This document shows positions 55,040 to 64,000 of a stretch of DNA of 64,000 nt, in pieces. The DNA is from Tenrec ecaudatus (Eukaryota; Chordata; Mammalia; Afrosoricida; Tenrecidae). The position numbers and the translations under genes were made by a program. Every line of letters starts with the position of its first letter. Position 1 is the first letter of the stretch. Below the pieces are notes generated by a model, which was not told the origin of the DNA, did no database searches, and worked only from the letters and a program-made list of their open reading frames with translations. The DNA is taken from assembly GCF_050624435.1 (NCBI RefSeq), contig NC_134546.1, positions 80,320,890-80,384,889 on the forward strand, given 5' to 3'.

Positions 55040-56260
55040 TCCCCTGCAGGGGAGACATTGAGCAGCAGGGGGCGCGCAGGACCCACTGAGCACAGAAACA
55101 CAGCCCTAGACAGGCACAGATGAAAGACTGGGAGAATTTCCTGTTGGAAAAAGACATCTTTCTTGACTCTCCTTCTCCCCGGGGACGATTTTTCTTCTTT
55201 TTCTTCCTCTAAATTTTCTCCTCGCTGCAGCCTTTAAAGGAGGGACTGACATTCTCTGTTTGCAGAACAATATTATAGTGATTCTGACCCTTCTTTATCA
55301 TCCTATCTGACCTGTTTCCTTCTTGAGAAACACATTATCACGGGCATTCTCACCATTACTAAAAATATGTTGACAATGAAATACAGGCATGTCCAATTTC
55401 ATGTGTGCAATGCATGGTTTTAACTCTCCTGAGCTCATTGCTCTATTACAGCCCAGGGTCAGGTCTCTCACAGGTGATTGACTAATATTATCTTAGAAAA
55501 TAACTGGTGACTCTGGGGCCTAAACTTGTGGCATGTCTTAGTGATGCTTGCTACCCATTGACTCCCTTGATGCAGAAACAAGAGGTCCAGGCACAGAAGG
55601 ATCCCTGACACTGGAAACAGTTGAATTGAATGACCTGCATGGTTGGTGGAGTCATTGGTCAGAATATTGATTGAAGTCACATGGAAGTGAGCTCATATTG
55701 GAAGGACAGCTTTGATTCCAAAGAACAGAATTGTGTCCCAAGTGGACAAAATAACAGACTAATAGCTCAGTATGCTCTTTAGAATTGAGAACAGGGAAGA
55801 TTTCACACACACTTTGCAAGTGTTCAGGAGGAGCAGTTCCTAGAGAAGAAACCTGTTTAGGTGTCAGCAAAATAGAGAAATGCCCTGAGTCAGATGCACA
55901 CACAGAGTGGCTACAAAAAAAGGTCTCAAAGTTATGATCAAGAGGGGTTGGTTCAAGACTTGGTAGTTTATGTATTTGTTCTGTTGTACACAGAGCCATT
56001 GTGAGCAAAACTGACTCAAAAGCACCTAACAACATGTCTGATGAAGTGAGGTGCACAAATTTGAGTTTAAATTTGGTCAGCCAGGTATAATTACCTAAAA
56101 ATATATATTAGATAATTTTTTAAAATTCAGAAACTTAAAATTATATGACATTTAAAATTTGATAAATATACCATTCCTAATTAATTTTCAATTATATGGC
56201 TATGAAACAATCATGGGGAAAAGTGTAATAAATAAGTAATAAGTGTAATAAATAAGTAAT
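55040..56260. other. No gene recognised
   Basis: 3' flank of the IGHV4-like segment, then AT-rich DNA. The minus-strand frame at 55,652-56,056 has no recognisable family. Confidence 0.4.
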
Positions 56261-56262
56261 AA

Positions 56263-56312
<50 letters not shown>
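56221..56312. repeat. 20-bp duplication and (TA)n microsatellite
   Basis: The 20-base word AAGTGTAATAAATAAGTAAT is repeated directly at 56,221 and 56,241, followed by about 24 TA units to 56,312. Confidence 0.95.
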
Positions 56313-56314
<2 letters not shown>

Positions 56315-56329
56315 GTAAAAATCCATTCT

Positions 56330-56455
56330 CCCTGGTAGTGCAGTGGATTTCACATTTGGGATGCTAAGGGCAAGGTCAGCAGTTGAAAAGCATTAGGCAG
56401 TCCCAGGGAGAAAGTTGAGGCTCTAAAAAGATTTACAAGTGTTGTCAATTATATA
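56330..56455 (+). repeat. AfroSINE/tenrec-type SINE
   Basis: CTCCCTGGTAGTGCAGTGG is the tRNA-like head. GGGATGCTAAGGGCAAGGTCAG and CAGTTGAAA follow as the box B region, then GTCCCAGGGAGAAAGTTGAGGCTCT and AAAAGATTTACA as the tail of the tenrec subtype. Confidence 0.75.
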
Positions 56456-56459
56456 ATCC

Positions 56460-57435
56460 AAATCCAGTGGATGGGGAAAGTATCAGAGCTTGAATTGAGA
56501 CATTCTGGTGTGCAGAAAGCTGTGGGCGACAGTGGAAGCTCAAAATTCTCTTACAGGAGCTACACAGGGAATAAGCCTCCTGCGATTTCCCTCTAACCGT
56601 AATTGAGGAATGGGAATAACCTGGTGATGAGAGAAAATATTGGAGAGACGTCAATAGATTAGAATGATAACTCTGAATTGAATGGTTAAAAACATCATTT
56701 GATCTCCCTTTTGATACACTGTGTGCTTGTCTGGTTTTTAATATTTTCTGTGTTTTTATATAGGGGTTTCTGTTTCATTTTGTCATTGTTGGTAGCCTTT
56801 TTTACTCCTTGTTATGTCTCTGTTTTTCGATTTATGAGACCCGGAATGAGTGAATATCCAGAAACAATAACTAGAATAAGGGTTCCTTGGTCTGTGGCAT
56901 GGTAGGTGGGGAATAAAGGGTAATTGATATAAAAGAATTCAAGAAGGCAGGAAATGTTTTGAAATTGATTGTGATAGTGATTGTACAACACTGCTTGACA
57001 TGACTGAACTATAGAATGTTATGATGAATGGATTAAGTCCTAATAAAACTCTTTTAAGTGTTAAGGGATATTAGTTCTTGAATAAATGTTTTAAAATATT
57101 TTTATTTTGAATACTTTAAAAATTACTTTTATAAAATTATGTTGCCCATGAAAAATGAAATCTTATATGATATATTATCTAATATATTCATAATAAAATT
57201 TGCAAATTTTTCAATAAAAAAAGATTTACATTGTCTCAGTCTCTTGGGAGCATTTATACTCTGTCCTAGAGGGTTACTATAGCTCAGAATATATTTGGTA
57301 TATCTGGGTTATGACTATCGAATTTCTTAATTTGTATCTTATTTTTGGTAGGTATGTCCATTAGGTTTTTTCTGTGTAATCTGTGTTTTGTTTTATCATT
57401 TTTAATATTATTATCAGGAATGGCTCTATTTTTTC
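56460..57435. other. No gene recognised
   Basis: AT-rich, no feature supported. Confidence 0.4.
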
Positions 57436-57439
57436 CCAT

Positions 57440-57705
57440 TATCCTGGTCCCTCCTTAATGCATATTCATAACCATCCCTGGTCCCTGTGACATCTGTTTC
57501 AAGTCCATAATCCTTTACATTTACTTGTTGGTTTACTTGGCTAAATCTGTAAGTCACTCCCATCCTTTCCCCCACCCCCTATGAGCTTTCTTTGTGGAAT
57601 CTTCTGGCTCAGTCCTTGCCTGATCCAAGGAACGTGCAGCTCCTGTCTTTTTTCTCAGCAAGAGTTTTGTTGCTAACATGTGACACACTTCGTTTGGCTG
57701 AGTGT
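57440..57705. repeat. Dispersed repeat, family not identified (copy 2)
   Basis: Counterpart of 48,220-48,480, sharing GGAATCTTCTGGCTCAGTC and neighbouring words in the same order and orientation. Confidence 0.65.
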
Positions 57706-57734
57706 TTTTCAACGTGAAAATATACCCTGTCTTA

Positions 57735-57790
57735 TAGAGTGGCTGTGATTCGGAATCACCTTAATGACAGTCAGTTTGGGATTGGTGTTA
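57735..57790 (+). repeat. AfroSINE 3' fragment
   Basis: GAGTGGCTGTGATTCGGAATC then CTTAATGACAGTCAGTTTGGG matches the AfroSINE body (GGTCGCTATGAGTCGGAATCGACTTGATGGCA). Confidence 0.55.
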
Positions 57791-58104
57791 TCACAAAGAA
57801 GATGATGGGGTCAGACATTCGCTTTTAAATTTCTGAGAAGCCTGGGATCATCTCTATTTCATTTCTGGGGCTTCCAAAATGCAGAACATCTCATCAATTC
57901 CCAGGTAAAATCTCAAACCTAGTGAAAAACATTATATCACAGACAGGGTTCTCTAGGATTCACAGACCTTGTCTGTAGTCATGAATTTCCTGTGGAGATT
58001 CTTCTGCCAAGCGGTTACTTCTCTCTGGTAGTGTCCAGATTCCCAAATTGGTTGACATAGTAAGGTTTCAATTACTTGTCATCAGTGATTATTTTCCCTC
58101 TTCC

Positions 58105-58440
58105 TGGTTCAAGGATTTGGACTCAGGATTGATGAATCCCTCACAGATTCTCAACCTAAACTTTGCTGTCTCTGGTAACTACTGAATGCCAGAGTTGGAT
58201 CTGCCAAAACCTGCAGAAGAGGTTGGAGTAGTTGTGGGCAATATATTTTAGTAGCAGAAAACAGCCTCCCATCCCTAGGGAGCTGTTACTCGAGCTGCAG
58301 AAGGATACCAACAAATCAGTTATCCTGCATCTGAGCTCAATCACACTGAGGGCACAGCTGTCCACTCATGTGGGAGAGAATCAGAGAGAGAACTCAGTGC
58401 CATCCCAGACACAAATATGACTGCATTCATGGCATTGGTT
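58105..58440 (+). pseudogene. IGHV4-like relic, heavily degraded
   Basis: Nucleotide order follows clan II V genes. CCTCACAGATTCTCAACCT corresponds to framework 1, TTTGCTGTCTCTGGT replaces the TGCACTGTCTCTGG region with loss of the cysteine codon, GAGTTGGATCTGCC is framework 2. AGGATACCAACAAATCAGTTATCCTGCATCTGAGCTCAATCACAC is framework 3 (protein NKSVILHLSSIT). The end (CACTCATGTGGGAGAGA) and CCCAGACACAAATA flank recall a V end and nonamer. No usable frame. Confidence 0.7.
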
Positions 58441-58572
58441 TACAGTGATAATGTGGGCTGTGGAAAGCTCAGGGGCTAATATATTTCCGGGGCCTGGACA
58501 ATGGGGGAGGCCTGGGAGCAAGGATCTTCCTGTTAGCATATAGGGTTTCCATTCCTTCCAAAATATTTCCTC

Positions 58573-59188
58573 AAAGAATGCTGTCTTCCCCCTCACAGAG
58601 GAATCTAGGGGAGGAGATGGGTCAGTCAGGGTGCGATGTAGCATGGATGAAGAACACAGCTTTCCCCCAGATCCTGCATGCCTCCTCCCTGCCCCCAACC
58701 ACCATGATCCGAATACTACCTTGCAAGTCTGGATAGAGCAGAGGTTGTACACTGGTGCATTAGGAGCTGGAGGCACAGGGAATCCAGGGTGGATGATACC
58801 TTCAGAACCAGGGGGTGAGGGGTGAAACTGGGAGAGTAGAGGGTGAGTGGGCTGGAAAGGGGGAGCCGATTACAAGGATCTACATGTTAGCTCCTTCCTG
58901 GGGGACGGATAACAGAGAAGGGGGTGAAGGGAGATGCTGGATAGGGGTAGATATGACAAAATAATAAACTATAAATTATCAAGGGCTCATGAGGGAGGGG
59001 GTAGCGGGGAGGGAGGGGAAAAAAGAGGACCTGATGTAAAGGGCTTAAGTGGAGAGCAAATGCTTTCAAAATGATTAGGGCAAATAATGTAAAGATGTGC
59101 TTTATACAATTGATGTGTGTATATGTATGGATTGTGATAAGAGTTGTATGAGCCCCTAATAAAATGTTTAAAAAAGAATGCTTTCTTC
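58573..59188 (+). mobile_element. 5'-truncated L1 3' UTR with target-site duplication
   Basis: Plus-strand L1 3' end, 58,589-59,172. It ends AAGAGTTGTATGAGCCCC, then TAATAAAATG with the polyadenylation hexamer, and a short A-rich tail. The 16-bp repeats AAAGAATGCT(G/T)TCTTC flank it at 58,573-58,588 and 59,173-59,188. It gives the proper sense of the family's 3' terminus. Confidence 0.92.
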
Positions 59189-59728
59189 TTAAATATTTAT
59201 TTCAAATCCCCTTAGATATTATAATTTTCATCCATTTGTAGATTTTTTACATACACAAAATTGTATGTGTGCATGCATACCTGTTTTATATACAAATGCT
59301 ATTTGTATCGTTGATAGCTATGGCATATAGTCAATGCTGTGTATACCCTGGATGGCTGTATTGGACTGAAAAAAACAATGAGCACACAACATAACACACT
59401 GTGAGCCTCAACTGAAGAGAACTTAATTGTGAATTCATAGCCACAGACATCTGTATAATGTAGAAATATTACTCTGAAATTAATTACCTCAGTGTCCATC
59501 TAATGGAACCAGAAAACTTGAGCATATCACAGGTTAGCAGGGAAGGGTTGGGTGGGTAGGAACTAATAAATATAAAATTCACATAAATGAAACAGAAAGC
59601 GCACAGCAAATAACCCAATTAAACGAAAACAGAGAAGATGAGTTAAAGTGATAAAGACCCAGTTTCCTGCTCATGACAAAAGAAAGGGGGCTGGAATCTC
59701 CCAGATAAGAAACAAGAGAAGAGACACC

Positions 59729-61044
59729 ATTCCACAGGTTTTTTTATTTTTAACAATTTATTGGGGTTCATACAATTCTTATCACAGTTCATACATATAC
59801 ATACATCAATTGTATAAAGCACTTCTGTACAGTTTGCCCTAATCATTTTTTTCTCCTCTTTTCTTTTTTTACATTTTATTAGGGACTCATACAAATCTTA
59901 TCACCACCCATACATACATCAATTGTATAAAGCACATCCATACATTCCCTGCCCCAATCATTCTCAAGGCATTTGCTCTCCACTTAAGCCCCTCGCATCA
60001 GGTCACCTTTTTTTTCCCCTCCCTCCCCTTTCCCCCCTCCCTCAAGTGCCCTTGGTAATTTATACCTCGTTATTTTGTCATATCTTGCCCTATCCGGAGT
60101 CTCCCTTCCCCCCTTCTCTGCTGTCCCTCTCCCAGGGAAGAGGTCACATGTGGATCCTTGTAATCAGTTCCCCCTTTCCAACCCACTCATCCTCCACTCT
60201 CCCAGCATCCTCCCTCACACCCTTGGTCCTGAAGGTATCATCCACCCTGGATTCCCTGTACCTCCAGCCCTCATATGTACCAGTGTACAGCCTCTGTCCT
60301 ATCCAGGCCTGCAAGGTAGAATTCAGATCATGGTAGTTGGGGGGAGGAAGCATCCAGGATCTGGGGGAAAGCTGTGTTCTTCATCGGTACTACCTCGCAC
60401 CCTAATTAACCCATCTCCTCTCCTAAACCCCTCTATGAGGGGATCTCCATTGGCCGACACTTGGGCCTTGGGTCTCCACTCTGCACTTCCCCCTTCATTT
60501 AATATGGTATATATATACATATACATATACACATACATACACACACTTATATCGTGTTTTTTTTTTTTTTTTTGCATGATGCCTTATACCTGGTCCCTTG
60601 GCACCTCGTGATCGCACTGGCCGGTGTGCTTCTTCCATGTGGGCTTTTTTGCTTCTGAGCTAGATGGCCGCTTGTTCACCTTCAAGCCTTTAAGACCCCA
60701 GACACTATCTCTTTTGATAGCCGGGCACCTTCAGCTTTCTTCACCACATTTGCTTATGCACCCATTTGTCTTCAGCGATCCTATCATGGAGGTGTGCAGT
60801 CAATGATATGATTTTTTGTTCTTTGATGCCTGGTAACTGATCCCTTTGGGACCACTCGATCACACAGGCTGGTGTGTTCTTCCATGTGGACTTTGTTGCT
60901 TCTGAGCTAGATGGCCGCTTGTTTATCTTCAAGCCTTTAAGACCCCAGTCACTATCTCTTTTGATAGCCGGGCACCATCAGCTTTCTTCACCACATTTAC
61001 TTATTCACCCACTTTGGCTCCAGCCGTTGCATTCCACAGGTTTT
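59729..61044 (-). mobile_element. L1 3' UTR insertion with doubled 3' end and target-site duplication
   Basis: Minus-strand insertion, 59,743-61,030, flanked by the perfect 14-bp repeat ATTCCACAGGTTTT (59,729-59,742 and 61,031-61,044). Inside it the 3' terminus occurs twice: ATTTATTGGGGTTCATACAA at about 59,758 and TTTTATTAGGGACTCATAC at 59,874, separated by a T-rich tract. Two internal repeat units follow. Same subfamily as 20,100-22,388. Confidence 0.93.
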
Positions 61045-61440
61045 ATGGACATGTTTTATGAACAGCTTCATACATACAGTTTTTAAAAAAATCACTGAAT
61101 TGGGGAAATTCCTTGAAAGGCTAAAAAGAATCTAATAATGTCCCCCACAAGAAACGGATCACAGAGCTGCTCACTGTCATCATGCATATCCAGTGGTTGA
61201 GGGGAAGGAGAGAGGATGCATTGTGAGCTCTCAGATGGCAAAAGCTGTTGTGTCTGCCATATACAGCTTACAACTTGAAAGTTACTTTCTTAAAATTAAT
61301 AATGCATAACAAGTAAAGCAATACTTGGTACAGAGCCTGTGTAAGAGCTCTGTTTTCCTATGAGAGTGCTTGTGTTTCTCTGAGTCTGAGGGAGAACAGG
61401 TGCCCATAATCTCCACTCATCCACTTCTAAATATCAGAGA
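61045..61440. other. No gene recognised; IGHV 5' flank
   Basis: Non-coding DNA upstream of the IGHV3-like segment. Nothing else identified. Confidence 0.4.
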
Positions 61441-61442
61441 AG

Positions 61443-61450
61443 ATGCAAAG
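61443..61450 (+). promoter_or_regulatory. IGHV promoter octamer, one mismatch
   Basis: ATGCAAAG, seven of eight bases of the octamer, 124 bases before the leader ATG at 61,574. Confidence 0.5.
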
Positions 61451-61573
61451 GCAGCTCTCTGCCTGCCGATAAACCAGCCACAGCCCCTGATGTGGGAGAT
61501 CTCAGAGGACAGTCCAGTCTCTAGGTTTCTGCTGTTACCATTTTGTGCCAGGAGCTAGTCCAGAGGACACATA

Positions 61574-61635
61574 ATGAATTTTGCAGCAACTCTGGCTTTC
61601 ATTTTGGCTATTTCACATGGTAATTGAGGTGTACC

Positions 61636-61671
<36 letters not shown>

Positions 61672-62033
61672 TGGTGAGTGATTTAGTTTGCATGTGGGTC
61701 ATCTAAGAACAATGCCTCTCTATTTGCAGGTGGTCAGTGTGAGGTGCAGCTGGTGGAGTCTGGGGGCGATGCGAGAAAGCCTGGGGGGTTTCTGAAAATC
61801 TCCTGTGTGACCTCTGGTTTCAACATCCATAACGATGGCATGAATTGGGTCCGCCAGGCTCAAGGAAAGGGCCTGCAGTGGGTCTCGGGTATTAATACTG
61901 GTGGTGGTACATACTACATTGACTCCGTGAAGGGTCGATTCACCATCTCCAGAGACAACACCAAGAACACACTCTATTTTCAAATGGACAGCCTGAAAGC
62001 TGAGGGCACAGCCATGTATTACTGTGCAAGAGA
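61574..62033 (+). CDS. IGHV3-like (clan III) V segment, open reading frame
   Basis: The only IGHV segment here with both exons open. Leader exon 61,574-61,619 (46 bases, [15 protein letters not shown]), donor ATG|GTAATT, intron 61,620-61,729 with a GT microsatellite, acceptor TATTTGCAG, L-part2 61,730-61,740, and V region from 61,741. It reads [92 protein letters not shown]. Both disulphide cysteines and the WVRQ tryptophan are kept. The usual Asp before TAMYYC is Gly, a possible structural weakness because it salt-bridges in most V domains. CDR2 is one codon short of the common form. Rearranged, it would supply the heavy-chain variable domain, but its recombination signal is abnormal. Confidence 0.93.
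61639..61670. repeat. (GT)n microsatellite in the IGHV leader intron
   Basis: Sixteen TG units between the leader donor and the V-exon acceptor. Confidence 0.97.
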
Positions 62034-62085
62034 CACCCACTTGGCGGGGGGGGGGGGGGGATCAGTGAGAGCCCAGACACAAATC
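62034..62085 (+). promoter_or_regulatory. Abnormal V recombination signal with poly-G spacer
   Basis: After GCAAGAGA the heptamer position reads CACCCAC (62,034) or, four bases on, CACTTGG (62,038). Neither keeps more than the essential CAC plus one base. A run of 15 G (62,046-62,060) follows, then ATCAGTGAGAGCCCAG, which is normal IGHV3 spacer, and nonamer ACACAAATC (62,077-62,085). The spacer is 36 or 32 bases instead of 23. Removing about 13 G would restore 23 with the first heptamer. Confidence 0.85.
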
Positions 62086-63260
62086 TCCCCTTCAGGAAGG
62101 ACAGTGGTCTCCAGGGGGCGCTCAGGGCCCACAGAGCACAAGACTCAGACCCAGGAGAAGGTTCAGCTGGAGCTTCAAGGCTGGTTTCCTGTGGGGATGT
62201 GCACATTCTGCTAAATCTCAGTTTCCCTAGGCGATCCCTCTCGAATTTAAAAATATTAATTCTGTGCCTACTTCTGGTATCTGTGAATTCAAAACGTATA
62301 TTGTAACGGGAGAATATAATCTGTCTCATGGCAACAAACAGTCTGTCCCTTAAGGTTAGGAAATGACTCTGTCAGGGGTCCTTGCATCAGAGTTCTCATG
62401 ACACTCAGATAAATACTTTCCAAGTAGACTCAGGGGAAATGGGAGACTGGGAAAACGTAACTATTAAGTGCCAACATTATTGGCTGCAAATTTCACATAA
62501 TATTCTTTCATCACTTTTTGAGGTTTCCTGACAATCACTTATTCAAAATATAGAAACGTCTATATATGTACACAATAGAAAGCTATACATGCCTAAAAAG
62601 CACTAGAGAAACCACAAAACACATTATGGCATAAACATGAGTGAAACTAGACAATCACACACGCACACACACACACGACCACACACACACACACGCACAA
62701 AACAACGAAGCAAAAACAAAACAAAAAAACGCCGCAGTGGAGGCTCCTCTCAAACTTGGACACTTGTCAGATAGCAGGAATTGGGAAATGTCAAAGAGCT
62801 TCTGACATTCAGCAGCATCCCAGGGTTACTTCAATTTCATAATCTCCTGCAATGGTGTTCTCAAAGGAACCAAACTACTCTGTTGAACTTAAAGCTGAAA
62901 ATCCCCGGTGTGAGAGGCACAGGTGATTGCTATTCTAGTCATGAGCTTCATAATATGATCGAATGATTTCAAAAGGTAAAATCAAGATCAGAGGAGGGGA
63001 TGGCATTAGAGGTTCAATTCAGGGCTTTCGTTGTTGTAGTTCTCTTTGTTCTGGATGCCAAGGGCTTCTAGCCTCTAGTGATGTGCTGTTGTTTTCCTTT
63101 CTCTCTTGACACTGGTCTGACAAAGGGAAAACAACCTGCACTTACCTTTTCAGCACCTCAGGTGGATTCCAGCGTTCTTATATTTGGTGATTGTCAGTTT
63201 GTCTGGAGCTCTGCTGACGCGAGAGGTGATTAACTGATCTTCTGACTGTCATTCTTAGGG
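62086..63260. other. No gene recognised; (CA)n tract
   Basis: IGHV3 3' flank, then AT-rich DNA with CA repeats at about 62,657-62,700. Confidence 0.45.
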
Positions 63261-63261
63261 A

Positions 63262-63930
63262 AACATTGTGAACCTAGGTCTGAGGTGTGGCCTTACAAAC
63301 ATCCACGTTTCTCCCTCAGGGGCAATATGGGCCCAGGAGAAATTCCTGACCCTCTTCCAGGATAGACTTTCTTCTGTTTTTTACCTCATCTGTTTCCCCC
63401 TGCATTGCTATTATATACCACATGTGACCATAATTTCCTGTTTTGGATTCTTTCACTTGTGCATCTTGGTATTTGTGTATTATGGAAGATAGGGGCTATA
63501 TTCTGGGGGGAAATCATATGGCATCCTCTGTTTCTATTGTTCTCTGTGTGACTGTACCACTACAGTTACCTGGAATAATAAGAAGTCACATTTTCCCACA
63601 AATTTAGTTGCCAGCTACTTCCTCCAGGACACTCATATTTTCCCTCAGCTATTTTTATAGTAAAGTACACACAAAATGGCACGTTATTCTGATGATGAAA
63701 ACCAGACTAACAACGGCCTTCAATTCTAGGAGAAGAGGACACACCCCATAGGATGCCCAGGTCTCCCCATTCACTGGAAAGGTAGGATTATACATACGTC
63801 ACAGTGGAATTTTTGATGACCTGAGATTCCCTTGTGGCAATATTAAATAGGAAAAGAAAATGGGTTGAACAAGAGAGTGAAACCAGGTGTGATGGTTTTC
63901 CTGATCAGGATGTCTTTGTGTTTGCATGCT
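63262..63930 (+). repeat. Duplicated IGHV-flank block, copy 2
   Basis: Counterpart of 50,569-51,341, in the same orientation and followed by the same class of V exon. Confidence 0.75.
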
Positions 63931-63948
63931 TTGTGTTTGCAGCTGGAG

Positions 63949-64000
63949 GCTCTGGGAGACTTGAGTTCCCTCTGGGAGACTAGGTCCCCTCTGAGATTAC
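63949..64000 (+). pseudogene. IGHV3-like V exon, cut by window edge
   Basis: Acceptor TGTTTGCAG followed by CTGGAGGCTCTGGGAGACTTG, corresponding to CTGGTGGAGTCTGGGGGAGACTTG of framework 1. The word GGTCCCCTCTGAGATTAC resembles GGTCCCTGAGACTC. L-part2 and the first codons are missing, so it is already defective. The remainder lies outside the window. Confidence 0.6.

Noticed and set aside
1..64000. CRISPR array, bacterial operons, or tRNA/rRNA genes
   Set aside because: Mammalian repeat content throughout; no regularly spaced repeats with spacers and no intact RNA gene was seen. tRNA-like sequences present are SINE heads.

Overview
The window is nuclear DNA of a placental mammal, most likely an afrotherian and probably a tenrec such as Echinops telfairi. 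Three observations point there: AfroSINE-like tRNA-derived SINEs (about 8,405, 31,257, 56,330 and 57,735), a non-autonomous SPIN-type hAT transposon (10,723), which I recall from tenrec but not elephant, and many copies of one L1 family whose long 3' UTR I associate with tenrec. The species call is inference; an alignment to tenrec and golden mole assemblies would settle it.

The host locus is an immunoglobulin heavy-chain variable (IGHV) cluster. Ten IGHV segments or relics lie between 34.6 kb and the right edge, all on the + strand. Only one, an IGHV3-like segment at 61,574-62,040, has intact leader and V reading frames, and its recombination signal is abnormal: a 15-base G run stretches the spacer to about 32-36 bp instead of 23. 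An IGHV4-like segment (54,559-55,039) is nearly the mirror case, with a good 23-bp-spacer signal but one in-frame stop. An IGHV5-like segment (39,245-39,717) has a canonical signal but a defective leader and an early stop. The rest are fragments. No D, J or C segments are seen, so this is the interior or edge of the V cluster, or an orphon.

The left 34 kb has no IGHV segment that I recognise. It holds a histone H2B pseudogene (5,066), L1 fragments, an endogenous betaretrovirus-like provirus (10,910-17,040), a long L1 on the minus strand (20,250 to about 27,900) and a KLHL7-derived retrocopy whose BTB-BACK reading frame is intact (28,259-29,185). A ZRSR2 retropseudogene (40,208-42,228) with clear target-site duplications sits between the IGHV5-like and IGHV4-like relics.

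The provirus is the most unusual object. It lies inside the terminal inverted repeat of the SPIN element, flanked by the 6-bp duplication GAGAAC. It has a 3' LTR but no 5' LTR: the primer-binding site directly abuts the left target-site copy. A large deletion joins gag capsid to the middle of reverse transcriptase, and pol has one internal stop, yet the 596-codon env frame is open. The boundary structure fits integration of a one-LTR reverse-transcription intermediate whose left end was the primer-binding site.

The remaining DNA is L1 3' UTR copies, several with target-site duplications, microsatellites, and unclassified sequence.
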